DNA of 64,000 bases from Blastocatellia bacterium. Its GTDB lineage: Bacteria; Acidobacteriota; Blastocatellia; Pyrinomonadales; Pyrinomonadaceae. Shown one piece after another: positions 40,433-49,861 of the stretch. Positions within the stretch are counted from its first letter, which is position 1; every line of letters starts with the position of its first letter. The stretch lies in contig JACCVY010000107.1 in assembly GCA_013697915.1 (NCBI GenBank), positions 1-64,000 on the forward strand. Direction: 5' to 3'. The notes under the pieces are model-generated. The model was not told the DNA's origin, searched no databases, and saw nothing but the letters and a program-made list of their open reading frames with translations. Made by a program: the position numbers and the translations under genes.

Positions 40433-41809
40433 TTACGCCTGTTGCACTGCCCGAATCAAGCGTGTGAGAGTTTCTTTGGCATCGCCGTAGAGCATTCCGG
40501 TCACTGGCTTGAAGAACAGCGGGTTCTCGAGGCCGGAAAAGCCTTTACCCTGTCCGCGTTTCAAGACTACGACTGATTTCGCGTGATCCACTTCCAGGAT
40601 TGGCATGCCCGCAATCGGACTGCCCGGATTGTCGCGCGCATCGGGATTGACGACGTCGTTCGCGCCAATCACAACCGCGACGTCGGTTTGCGGAAACTCC
40701 GGATTGATCTGTTCCAATTCATAGAGCGACGAGTAAGGCACGTTTGCTTCGGCAAGCAACACGTTCATGTGGCCGGGCATGCGGCCGGCAACGGGATGAA
40801 TTCCATATTTGACCGTGACGCCGCGCTTCTCGAGTGTGTCTGCCAATTCGCGGACTGCGTGTTGCGCTTGAGCGGTCGCCATGCCATAACCGGGAACGAA
40901 CACGACCTGTTTTGCATAAGCCATCTGCGTGGCGATGTCTTCCATACTAACTTCACGCATTGTGCCAGTCTGTTCAGCACCGGCGGTGGAAACTGCAGCA
41001 CTTCCAAAAGCGCCGAACAGTACGTTTGTCATCGAACGATTCATCGCCCGACACATCAAGATCGAAAGAATGAACCCGGAAAAACCATCGAGCGTGCCCG
41101 CAATGATCAAAACGTTGTTTGATAAAACAAAGCCAGTCGCCGCCGAAGCAAGGCCGGCATAAGAATTTAGCAGCGACATCACTACGGGCATATCTGCCGC
41201 GCCGATGGGCATGACGAGCAACAGTCCGAAGATAAATGCCAGCCCGACCATCGTGAAGAACAGCGGCATCGAGCCGGGCACAAAGATCAAATAAACAAAA
41301 ATGCCGACCGTCGTGGCCAGCAATGCCATGTTGAAAATGTTCTGGCCTTTGTACGTGAACGGCGTGCCACGCACCAGCCCCTGCAACTTCGCGAACGCCA
41401 GCAAGCTTCCGGTTGTAGTCAACGCGCCGAGCATCACTTCAAAGCCAAGCGCGGCCATCGTTATTGTTTCGAGGTGGCCGCCGTGACGATAGAACTCGGA
41501 AATCCCGACCAGTGCGGCGGCGAAAGCGCCGAACGCGTGCGACAGCGCGGTCCGTTGCGGCATCGCCGTCATCGGCACCCAAAGACCCATTGCCAAACCA
41601 ACCAGCGAGCCGAGCACCAGACCGGTAATGATCCAGGTGAAGGTGACGATCTCGTAATGCATCAGCGTGCCGATGATGGCCATCAACATGCCAAACTCCG
41701 CCAGATGCATGCCGCGCTTGGCAGATTCCGGATGGCTCAATCCTTTTAGCCCGAGAATGAAAAGGACGGAGGCCAGCAGGTAACTTAGTTCGATGAAGTA
41801 GGTGCGCAA
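40433..41809 (-). CDS. pntB: NAD(P) transhydrogenase subunit beta
   Basis: This 458-residue protein starts with nine or so membrane helices and ends with the NADP(H)-binding domain III: VFVPGYGMATAQAQHAVRELAD, YGIHPVAGRMPGHMNVLLAEANVPY, and VVIGANDVVNPDAR...GMPILEVDHAKSVVVLKRGQGKGFSG. PntB couples hydride transfer between NADH and NADP+ to proton flow across the inner membrane. It is the last gene of the pnt operon and is separated from the small subunit by a 144-base family B repeat. Confidence 0.95.
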   Translation of the reverse strand: MRTYFIELSYLLASVLFILGLKGLSHPESAKRGMHLAEFGMLMAIIGTLMHYEIVTFTWIITGLVLGSLVGLAMGLWVPMTAMPQRTALSHAFGAFAAALVGISEFYRHGGHLETITMAALGFEVMLGALTTTGSLLAFAKLQGLVRGTPFTYKGQNIFNMALLATTVGIFVYLIFVPGSMPLFFTMVGLAFIFGLLLVMPIGAADMPVVMSLLNSYAGLASAATGFVLSNNVLIIAGTLDGFSGFILSILMCRAMNRSMTNVLFGAFGSAAVSTAGAEQTGTMREVSMEDIATQMAYAKQVVFVPGYGMATAQAQHAVRELADTLEKRGVTVKYGIHPVAGRMPGHMNVLLAEANVPYSSLYELEQINPEFPQTDVAVVIGANDVVNPDARDNPGSPIAGMPILEVDHAKSVVVLKRGQGKGFSGLENPLFFKPVTGMLYGDAKETLTRLIRAVQQA

Positions 41810-41831
41810 TGTTTTGTTTTGACTAACTTAG

Positions 41832-41975
41832 AAGAGCGGGGGCAAGCCCACCTTCCCAACCTGAGAGACATCGATCGATGATGCTTTATCTGTCGATTGA
41901 ATGGTCATAAAGTGAAATTCGATCAGCTACCTGGAAGCAGCTCGGGGTCAGGAAGGCGGGCTTGCCCCCGCTCTT
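41832..41975. repeat. Family B inverted repeat inside the pnt operon
   Basis: Arms AAGAGCGGGGGCAAGCCCAC (41832-41851) and GGGCTTGCCCCCGCTCTT (to 41975) enclose about 70 variable bases. It lies between pntB and the small PntA subunit gene, which are expected to be co-transcribed. Confidence 0.88.
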
Positions 41976-41977
41976 GC

Positions 41978-42289
41978 TTACTTCTTAATCTCCTGTTTCG
42001 CCGCTGGTTTTCGCTTGAACATCCTCAACATGCGATCGGTGATAACGAATCCGCCCACGACGTTTGTAGTCGAACAAAACACCGCGGTGAAACCAAGAAT
42101 GGTGCTCACCGTGTTGTAGTGCGCACCGGCAGTAACAATAGAACCCACCAGCGAAATTCCCGAGATGGCATTCGTCGCAGACATCAGCGGCGTATGCAAA
42201 AGCGGCGGCACGCGCGAAATAACCTGGTAGCCGAGAAATGCGGCGAGCGCGAAAACGTAAAACGCGGAGATTAAGGTTGCTGCAGTCAT
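41978..42289 (-). CDS. NAD(P) transhydrogenase alpha subunit, membrane part
   Basis: The 103-residue product starts MTAATLISAFYVFALAAFLGYQVISRVPPLLHTPLMSATNAISGI and has about four membrane helices, the C-terminal membrane portion of PntA as a separate protein (often called PntAB or PntA2). It pairs with PntB to form the proton channel. ATG 42289 is used. The separate-gene arrangement (NAD-binding part, membrane part, beta) is common in bacteria outside Enterobacteria. Confidence 0.92.
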   Translation of the reverse strand: MTAATLISAFYVFALAAFLGYQVISRVPPLLHTPLMSATNAISGISLVGSIVTAGAHYNTVSTILGFTAVFCSTTNVVGGFVITDRMLRMFKRKPAAKQEIKK

Positions 42290-42323
42290 TGAGTCCTCTC
42301 TCAAGCAGCCTGCGGTAGCAGGC

Positions 42324-42506
42324 GGAAGCATAAAGCCCAGGGTGGAGCAAAGCGGAACCCTGGGTTACCACGTCTCAATCATCACGAGCCCGCGGAGCGG
42401 GCGGCAGAGCCGACCAACCAAATCTGTCGCCCGTTTCACGGGCTTTGAACCTTCTTCACAAGCTACCCGGGGTTCCGCTTCGCTCCACCATGGGCTTTAT
42501 GCTTCC
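42324..42506. repeat. Large inverted repeat inside the pnt operon
   Basis: Arm 42324-42364 (GGAAGCATAAAGCCCAGGGT...) is the near inverse of 42466-42506 (...GGGCTTTATGCTTCC). Between lie two smaller palindromes (GAGCCCGCGGAGCGGGC; GCCCGTTTCACGGGC). The repeat fills most of the 260-base gap between the two alpha-subunit genes and is unrelated to family B. Confidence 0.82.
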
Positions 42507-42549
42507 GTCTGCTCCGCAGACTCGTTGAATCACGTAACCAGGTTGGCGT

Positions 42550-43695
42550 TCACGTACTTGAACCAGCGCTCAGCGCTGCGCCTACTCTTTGATTCACAAC
42601 TTTCCCCTGATGCGTCACGCACGATGGACCAACCACGTCATCGTTCATATCGACGTTTAGTTCACCATCTTTGATCAGCAAACCTAAGAACGCCGTAACG
42701 TTGCGTGAATACAACTGACTAGCGTGCACGGGAACCGTCGCCGCCAAATTCGTCGGCGCCATGATTGTCACGCCACTGCGTTCGACAATCTCATCAGCTT
42801 TGCTTAAGGCGCAGTTGCCGCCGGTTGCGCCTGCAAGATCGATAATTACCGAGCCTCGCTTCATTCCGTTTACAGCCTCTTCAGTTACTAACAGTGGCGC
42901 CCGGCGGCCGGGAACCTGCGCAGTTGTTATGACCACGTCTGCGGTTATGGCATGCTCCGCGATCAAGTCGCGACCACGCTGCAAAGCTTCGTCTGACAAC
43001 TCAACCGCGTAACCGCCAGCGTCTTCTGTTTTAAGTCCACCCAGATCGACTTCCAAAAATGTTGCGCCCAGCGAACGCACTTGTTCGCCGGCCGCGGCAC
43101 GCACGTCATAACCTTCGACGACCGCGCCAAGTCGTCGCGCGGTTGCTATCGCTTGTAAGCCCGCCACGCCCGCGCCCAACACAAGCACGCGCGCGGGCGG
43201 CACAGTGCCCGCCGCAGTCATCAACAACGGAAACATTCGCGGAATGTGAGACGCTCCAACTATCACGGCTTTGTAACCCGCGACGGTGGCCATTGACGAC
43301 AGCGCATCCATCGCTTGCGCGCGCGTAATGCGCGGCACCAGTTCCATCGCAAACGTGGTGAGACCCTGCTCGAGCGCCGGCGCTAAAGCTTCAGGCTCGT
43401 CCAACGGTCGCAGAAAACCAAGCACGACTGCCTCTTTTTTGAGTTGGGAAAAGACTTCTTTAGGCGGGCGGTTGACTGTGACTAAAACATCGGCTGCGGC
43501 AAGCAACGCATTTCGGTCCGAAGAAATTTCCGCGCCGGCGGCTGCGTATTCATCGTCAGTGCGTGCCGCGCCTAACCCGGCGCCGCTTTCAATCGAAAGT
43601 GAGGCTTTCAACGCCACGAGTTTCCGTACTGAGTCGGGCATTAAAGCGATTCGCGCTTCGCCTGCTCCGCTCTCACGCAACACCGCAATGTTCAT
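42550..43695 (-). CDS. pntA: NAD(P) transhydrogenase alpha subunit, NAD-binding part
   Basis: The 381-residue protein has the alanine dehydrogenase/PntA fold: MNIAVLRESGAGEARIALMPDSVRKL, RITRAQAMDALSSMATVAGYKAV, the NAD loop VLGAGVAGLQAIATARRLGA and TTAQVPGRRAPLLVTEEAV. It binds NAD(H) and works with the two membrane subunits encoded downstream. A TGTGA-N6-TCACG sequence lies 85 bases upstream of the ATG. The C-terminal tail (VVNQRVGAALSAGSST) abuts the large palindromic repeat. Confidence 0.94.
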   Translation of the reverse strand: MNIAVLRESGAGEARIALMPDSVRKLVALKASLSIESGAGLGAARTDDEYAAAGAEISSDRNALLAAADVLVTVNRPPKEVFSQLKKEAVVLGFLRPLDEPEALAPALEQGLTTFAMELVPRITRAQAMDALSSMATVAGYKAVIVGASHIPRMFPLLMTAAGTVPPARVLVLGAGVAGLQAIATARRLGAVVEGYDVRAAAGEQVRSLGATFLEVDLGGLKTEDAGGYAVELSDEALQRGRDLIAEHAITADVVITTAQVPGRRAPLLVTEEAVNGMKRGSVIIDLAGATGGNCALSKADEIVERSGVTIMAPTNLAATVPVHASQLYSRNVTAFLGLLIKDGELNVDMNDDVVGPSCVTHQGKVVNQRVGAALSAGSST

Positions 43696-43779
43696 TTGTT
43701 TTCTGGGCGAGTATTACCGATCAAGATGAAGAGCTGAATTCGAGAAGGCGAAGTATAGCACGGGCTAGCGGCAACGAGA

Positions 43780-43795
43780 TGTGACGAAGCTCACG
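43780..43795. promoter_or_regulatory. Candidate Crp/Fnr-family binding site
   Basis: TGTGA-CGAAGC-TCACG is a near match to the TGTGA-N6-TCACA palindrome recognised by Crp-type regulators. It lies 85-100 bases upstream of pntA (minus strand), a usual place for activation. No regulator gene is in the window. Confidence 0.4.
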
Positions 43796-43866
43796 TTGGC
43801 AAGTTTGCCCAGAGGGAGTCGGGAACGCGGTTGAGGAAATCACGGTTCGCCGCAGGCTGCACCAGT

Positions 43867-45169
43867 CTATGGCATCTGTTCAACCTGCACGTAGAGTGTG
43901 TAGTGGCCGCCTAACTCAGGCGCGTCGGCATAGACGATCGTAGCTGGCTTGCCGCTTCCTTGCGCACTCTGCACTGCCATCCGCAAAGCTTCGTCGTAAG
44001 TTAGAATTAGCACTTGGGGCCGAAAACGATAATCGTCGCTATACCCGCGCATTCGGGGCTGATCCGTGATGCCGACTCCCAGGTGATCGTTAACGATTGA
44101 AGTCTTGGAAAAAGTCTCGCCACCATCAAATCGAGACGAGCAGGGCAACAAGATCGGGATAAGCCGGGCATGGGGCGGCAGGCCCGGGTGTGCAAGGAAG
44201 TTTGTCGGCGAGCGTAACCATTGCCACCATGCCTGGGCGCGGTAGGGCGACAATAGATAGATCACCGCGATAGGAATTGAAAGGTGAAGTCGGATTATCT
44301 AACGCTCCTCCTGCAGGACCGCCGTTGGTTCTGTCGAATTGTCTCCAGTTGCGACCCTGGTCGGTGGTTATAGCCCAATTGAGGAAACCAGTTGGGCCGC
44401 TGCCATTGAAACCCATTATGAGGCGTGCCTCGTGGGGCCCCGCAACGTCCGTCCATCTTGGCACAAATGCAATGGTCGTCTCTGCGCCGCGGCGCTCGGG
44501 TGAGTTCCCTGGCAGGTCTGGACTGATCCCTTCATAAAATCCGCTCTGAACGCTGGTAATTGAGGAGTCGCGGTTACAACCATCCGCTACGGATGAAGTG
44601 CCGCTAGCTGGCACGCGCTGTTCTCCATACAATCGACAAGGTTGCGCTTCCGTGACTCGAGGCGTCTGTTCGCGTATTGGAGCAGTCGCCATTTGTCCGC
44701 TTCCCTGCGCCGCGCAGGTAATACTGAACGAGCCTGTCTCATGGCTCGATTCAATTTCGTTTGGAGCGAGAATCCTAAGCGCCCGCCATCCTTCGAACCG
44801 CGGAAGCGCGCTGGCGTCGCCCAATGTCCATTCGGTGCTCACCGACTGTCGGCCAGCTTCTTTGAATACCATTTCAAAGGTGGGACCTGTGGCTCCATCA
44901 CTGCGCGTGAACGTGTAACGAACCGTGCCTGGGCCGTCTGTTGCAATATAACCATTGAAGACGACGTTTATGGGACATGGCCCGCTCACCTGTGCTTTGT
45001 CCGACGTGAGCGACGCTTCGGTCACGCGAAAGTCCGGCTGTTGCGCCGACACTATGAACGTTAAGGCGAAGATCGAGAGCAGGCATGCGATTACCAACGC
45101 TTTGTTAGTTGAATAGTGAAACACCTTTTTTAGCTCCGTGATCGCTGACTTGGTTGGACGCTGCTTCAA
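43867..45169 (-). pseudogene. Asp-box (sialidase-like) exported protein, frameshifted
   Basis: The upstream frame (45169-44126) starts at a weak TTG, has a signal-like segment (ALVIACLLSIFALTFIVSAQQ) and an Asp-box repeat (TTDQGRNW), then stops after LVALLVSI. The downstream frame (open to 43867) resumes with SRFDGGETFSKTSI, another Asp box, so a one-base deletion near 44130-44145 joins the two logically. The C-terminus is LGGHYTLYVQVEQMP. Asp-box propellers occur in sialidases and other glycan-binding proteins. It may be a true pseudogene or a sequencing error. Function and start are uncertain. Confidence 0.6.
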
Positions 45170-45455
45170 ATGTGCCCAATGGTCGTTGTGCCCGAATCAA
45201 ACCTCGAAATTTTGGAAAGGGCTAATAGTCCGGTCCGAAAATTGATCCTTCAACGGGGCGCATGCTACGTAAAGTAACTTATGGGTTGTATATGGCGGGC
45301 ACACTAATTCTCGCCCTAATACTGGATTAGGGACAGTTAATCCGCGGCGAAGGTGTCTGTCTGTTCGGTAACACACATAAACGTCCATCTCTATTCAGTT
45401 GGAAATGAGCGCTACTGAGGTGGTCGAGGCAAATCATACATCGCAAGGCACGAGT

Positions 45456-45485
45456 TTGCCAACATTCAATTTTGCCGCCTATAAT
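45456..45485 (+). promoter_or_regulatory. Sigma-70-type promoter of tRNA-Glu
   Basis: TTGCCA (45456-45461) and a perfect TATAAT (45480-45485) are spaced by 18 bases, and the tRNA starts 17 bases further on, so transcription would begin just before it. The remainder of 45170-45455 shows no gene. Confidence 0.7.
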
Positions 45486-45501
45486 CAATCTCGTTTAGCA
45501 C

Positions 45502-45578
45502 GGCGCATTGGTGTAGTTGGTTAACACGCTGCCCTCTCAAGGCAGAGATCACGGGTTCGAGTCCCGTATGCGCTACCA
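45502..45578 (+). tRNA. tRNA-Glu (anticodon CUC)
   Basis: A complete cloverleaf is visible: acceptor GGCGCAT/ATGCGCT (first pair G-U), D-arm GTGT..ACAC, anticodon stem CTGCC/GGCAG with loop CTCTCAA (anticodon CTC), T-arm ACGGG-TTCGAGT-CCCGT, discriminator A and encoded CCA (45576-45578). A terminator follows immediately. Confidence 0.93.
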
Positions 45579-45585
45579 AGTAATG

Positions 45586-45621
45586 AAACGGCCACCGTCG
45601 TTAGCGACAGCGGCCGTTTTT
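45586..45621 (+). terminator. Intrinsic terminator of the tRNA-Glu gene
   Basis: AAACGGCC (45586-45593) pairs with GGCCGTTT (45612-45619), with an inner GTCG/CGAC stem, and is followed by a T run. Confidence 0.85.
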
Positions 45622-45660
45622 CGCTTTCTGCTTCTTTCAGTTTGCTGCCTTCTGCCTTTC

Positions 45661-48490
45661 TCAGAAAATCAACCGCGCTGCCAGTTGAATGTTGCGTGGG
45701 CCGCCGCCGCCTAAGAATGGATTGCCAATGCCGACGTCGGGCGTGACTGTAATCGGCAGCAACGGATTTGAAAAATTTGGATGGTTGAAGATGTTGAAGA
45801 TTTCGGCGCGCAATTGGATCTTCACGCCTTCAGTGATTGGCGTGTCCTTGAAGATTGAAAAGTCGACATTCCGGTAACCAGGACCACGCAACGCGTTGCG
45901 ACCCAGTGAACCGAAGTGCCAGGTTCCGGGAAGACAGGAAGCGGCGCTGCAATCACCAGCGGGATCAAGCGTGCAGGGAACTTTGAACGCCGACAGATTG
46001 ATGAACCGGTCGGGCGCGTGCGTGCCGGCGTAGGGATCACCAATGATGTCCGGCCGCGGGAAAAACTCGCCGGTGTTGTTGTAGTCGTCGAACAAAGTGA
46101 GATGAAAAGGATTGCCACTGCGCAACGTTACGACAGTATTAAGTTGCCAGCCCTGGCCCAGACGCGGATGGCCCTTGGCAAAGTTTGGGATGTTGTAACT
46201 GGCAGAAGCAACGAAGCGGTGCCGGCTATCAAAGTTTGAATTGCCACGTTCGAGATCGGCGCGATAACTGTTGTCGGGTTGCGTTGCGTTCGCCACGTAG
46301 TCCTGACCATCCGACGCGTTATCAATCGAGTGTGACCAGGTGTAGTTGATCGCCGCGGACCAACCGTGGCTGTTGCGCAAGGTAAAGCTGGTTTGCAACG
46401 CGTTGTAATTCGAGTTAGCAGTTGTCTCGAGTTGATTGACGTAAAAGAAGGCGCCGCCTGATGGTGCGAATGGTCCATTATCAAATGGCCGCGCCGCGGA
46501 TACGCTTGGGTTTACCGGTTGGTTGATGTCGCGATAGCGAAACAACTTGGTGCCGTGCGAGCCGACGTAACCCACCTGCAGCACGCCGTTCTTGAACAGC
46601 TCGCGTTGCAGATTCAGATTAAAGTTTTGCACGTAAGGCGTGGCCAGTTTTGGATCGACCGAGAACACGTCTGTGTCGCCAAAGCCGCTGAATATCGGCA
46701 CGCCGTTCTGTATGGTGCCTACCGTGGAAAATGAAAACAATATCGGCGCCGGGCCGACTGGATTGAAAGCCGGACCGGGATTGAAAGTGTTGAAAGGCAA
46801 TTGACCGGCGAAGAAGTCCTGCGAAAACGCGTCGTAAAACAGGCCCCAGCCAGCGCGCACGACGGTCTTGCCTTTACCACCTAAGTCCCACGCCAAACCA
46901 AGGCGTGGTGAAAAGTTATTGAAGTCACGCTTGTACAAACGTGGCAGACCAGCCGAGCCGACCTGCACCAGTCCCCTCACGCGATCAAAGGTACTGAGCA
47001 AGTTGTTCTTCTCGCGGATGACACCAAAGTAATCCCAACGCAAGCCGAGATTGAGAGTCAGGCGCGCGTTCCAGCGAAAAGTATCCTGTGCATAACCTGC
47101 ATACGAGTTTTGAAATGTGTTGCGATTCGAGTTGCCGCGCGCCGAGCGACCACCGCCGAGATTGCCTGCAAGAAAATCCGCGAGCGTGTCGAAGTCCAGG
47201 CGGCCGCGATAACCGGCGTCAAAGAACTGGCTGACAGAGGTGCGACGAAACTCATAACCGAATTTCAAATCGTGGCGCGTGCGCTTTAACGAAAGGTTGT
47301 CGATCCATTGATAGTTTATGTCGGTGCGCGCGCGCGGCACGGAGAGCGTGGCGCCAATGTTTGCGATACCCAGGTCGTCATGTATGCGAATGAGCGGGAG
47401 ACCGAAATCCTGCGAGTTAGTGATGCCGGTATTCAGTCCGATCGAGCTGGGATCGAACGCGCGGTCTTCCGGGAAAAAGCCCTCCTTGAAACGGTTGTAG
47501 CCAAACCGCACTTCGTTCACTACGGTGGGCGACATGATCTTTAGATAAGAAAGCGAAAGCAGGTGAACTTTTGTGGGTGTGACAGTGTTGTATCCCGGCA
47601 AGACGTTGCCGGCCAGTATTGCAAGCGGAAACGATTGATTACTCGTGCCATAAAAATAGCGGCCGGTGAGCTGAGTGTTTTTATTAAAGGAGTGATCGAT
47701 CTTGCCGATAAAACTGTCGACGTCGTTCAGTGCTCGTGTGGTCACGAAAACATTCGGCGCGCCCGTGTTGTCAAATAGTGGCAGCGGACGATTCGGCGCT
47801 GGCCAGGGATTGCGTGCCAGCAATCTGGTGATGACGGGATTAGTTGGTCCACCGAGAGCAGCGATTTCGCGTGGATCGGGAACGCGCGCAGTTGAGTTTA
47901 GTCCCACCCGCTCGCGTTGCCCTTCGTAAGCAGCGTAGAAAAATGTGCGATTGCGCACGATTGGACCACCCAACGCACCGCCGAACTGGTTATTTCGAAA
48001 CGCAGTTTGCGGGTCGGGCTTGGGATTGAAAAAGTTTCGCGCGTCGAGTGCGTTGTTGCGAAAGAATTCAAACAGCGAGCCGTGAAAATCGTTGGTGCCG
48101 GATTTGGTGACGATGTTCACGATAGCGCCCGAGTTCCGACCGTATTCGGCTTCGAAGTTTGAAAGGATGGCGGCTTCGGCGATCGCTTCAATGGGCAGGA
48201 TAGTCGCCGGCGTGCCAAACACTCCGGCCTCGTTAATCGCCGGCAAATTACGATAGCCGTCATTCATGTCGGTGCCGTCGAGCAGAAAGTTGTTCGCGCG
48301 ACCGCGATTTCCATTCGAACTAAACAAGCCAAACGATCCGGGCGAATCGGTGGCGCCAGATGGATCTCCGGTTGCGCCGGGAACCATCACCAGAAACTTT
48401 GTGAAGTCACGACCGTTGACCGGAAGGTCTGCGACCTCTTTAGTGCTGATCGTGCCGCCCAGCGTGTTGTTGGTGGTTTCGACTTGCGTG
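45661..48490 (-). CDS. TonB-dependent receptor, Oar-like, 5'-truncated
   Basis: The frame is open from about 48490 to TGA 45661 (about 940 residues), starting inside STQVETTNNTLGGTISTKEV, then ADLPVNGRDFTKFLVMVPG, the plug-domain signature of Acidobacteriota Oar-like outer-membrane receptors. Beta-barrel strands follow, ending in an aromatic-rich GPRNIQLAARLIF C-terminus fit for BamA recognition. The usual N-terminal signal peptide and carboxypeptidase-regulatory domain are missing: upstream bases instead belong to an oppositely oriented gene. It is therefore a partial gene, by rearrangement or misassembly. Full-length relatives are near 1100 residues. Confidence 0.82.
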
Positions 48491-48491
48491 C

Positions 48492-49562
48492 TATGAAAGC
48501 GACGACATCTGGCTGCGGAAAGCGCAGGATGCGGCGCACGCTTTTGCTCATATTACTGAGAACGCGGAGTACCGCACTGGAACCTCGAATCCAAATTACG
48601 TCTACGTGGATGTTCGGAATAGAGGAGCAGCATCGAGTGCGGGCACGGAACAACTGACTCTCTATTGGGCCAAGGCAGGCGCGGGACTCAGTTGGCCCAA
48701 TCCGTGGAATGGCGGAATCTATTTTGATCCTGGGCCAAACACGATGCTGATGGGAGGAGTGATCGGAACGGTTACGCTACCGGTCATAACTGCCGGAGGT
48801 GAGAGTATTCAGGAGTTTGCCTGGAACCCCCCGGACCCAAGCGTGTACGCCGCGGCTTTCGGCGGCGATACAAATCACTTCTGTTTGTTGGCGCGCGTTA
48901 CTACCAGCACCACGGCGCCCTTCGGCATGACGTTTCCGGAAACCACAAATCTCTACGCGAACGTCCAAAAAAATAATCACGTCGCGTGGAAAAACATCGG
49001 AGTGTATGACCTGTTGCCTGGTACCAGCGCGCCGGCCCATGCCGTCCTTGCGAATCTGACCACGCAGAAGATGATTGTTAAGGTAAAGTTCTCGGCGCTT
49101 GACGCCGCCGGGAACGCCGTGCTGCTCGATAAAGGGATGCTGAAGATAACTCCAGGCACCAGGCTGAGAGAAATCTTGCAGCGGAACCGGCCAACGGGCG
49201 AGGGTTACAAGGATGTGGGCGACGGAACCTTCCAACTCGTCAAGGAGGGCGGGTTCCTGGGGAACATCCCCCTTGAGCCGGGCGTATTCGCCACGCTGGA
49301 AGTTGTCTTTGTTCCTAACAATCCTGCCGAGCAACTGAAAGGATATGCGATCAGGGTCGAGCAAGTGGACCAGACCGATGGAACAGATCACATTGTTGGC
49401 GGACAAACATTTGTATTTGGCATGGTGCAGGGCTTTGGCACCAGCGGAGGAGGCGGCGGGGGTGGTGGGACTGCGGGCCATTGGCCGTGGTGGTGGTGGC
49501 TGCTGGCTCTTCTGATCCTGCTCATAATTTTGTGGCTGCTCTGGAGGCTGCTGAAGAAATAA
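48492..49562 (+). CDS. Hypothetical repeat-domain protein with C-terminal anchor, 5'-truncated
   Basis: The coding frame is already in a conserved region at its left end (YESDDIWLRKAQD), and PNYVYVDVRNRGAASSAGTEQLTLYWAKAGAGLSWPNPWNGG follows, a domain found in bacterial surface or contractile-system-like proteins where it is normally preceded by several hundred residues. No start fits; GTG 48606 is inside the domain. The C-terminus is a Gly-rich linker and one membrane helix with a WPWWWWLLALLILLIILWLL pattern. The left end abuts the truncated TonB receptor at about 48490. Confidence 0.65.
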   Translation, partial: YESDDIWLRKAQDAAHAFAHITENAEYRTGTSNPNYVYVDVRNRGAASSAGTEQLTLYWAKAGAGLSWPNPWNGGIYFDPGPNTMLMGGVIGTVTLPVITAGGESIQEFAWNPPDPSVYAAAFGGDTNHFCLLARVTTSTTAPFGMTFPETTNLYANVQKNNHVAWKNIGVYDLLPGTSAPAHAVLANLTTQKMIVKVKFSALDAAGNAVLLDKGMLKITPGTRLREILQRNRPTGEGYKDVGDGTFQLVKEGGFLGNIPLEPGVFATLEVVFVPNNPAEQLKGYAIRVEQVDQTDGTDHIVGGQTFVFGMVQGFGTSGGGGGGGGTAGHWPWWWWLLALLILLIILWLLWRLLKK

Positions 49563-49618
49563 CTATTTACCCTTAAGAAACTTGAGGCTGAGGGGTCACC
49601 TCACGTTTCAATTAACTT

Positions 49619-49662
49619 ACTCGACGTTAGTGTTTGGCGCCTTGCTGACACTAACGTCGAGT
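49619..49662. terminator. Perfect 15-bp hairpin after the truncated hypothetical gene
   Basis: ACTCGACGTTAGTGT (49619-49633) is the exact inverse of ACACTAACGTCGAGT (49648-49662) with a 14-base loop. The T run after it is short (GTTTG), so termination or a recombination/attachment-like role are both possible. Confidence 0.5.
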
Positions 49663-49762
49663 TTGCCTCGCGAATTCACTCACGCCGGGTTTTTCCTTAC
49701 TTTTACTTTCCTGCAACCTGTAATAAAGTCACTTCCAAAAGCGAAAGGGAAAAGCCCGTAAA

Positions 49763-49838
49763 GCAAACTGTTAGTTTGCGGTGGCGGGACAATATTCATC
49801 GTTGAGTACAGCGAACCATCAGCAAACTAACAGTTTGC
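49763..49838. repeat. Pair of family A palindromes before the aldolase-like gene
   Basis: GCAAACTGTTAGTTTGC (49763-49779) and GCAAACTAACAGTTTGC (49822-49838), with shared flanks CCCGTAAA / TTTACGGG, form an inverted pair of about 95 bases. It is the same family as at 11838-11969 and within 27591-27637. Confidence 0.88.
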
Positions 49839-49861
49839 TTTACGGGCCAACGGTTTAAAAC

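Noticed and set aside
44126-45169. Two separate genes in the 43867-45169 region
   Set aside because: The Asp-box text runs from one frame into the next at the stop, so one frameshifted gene is simpler.
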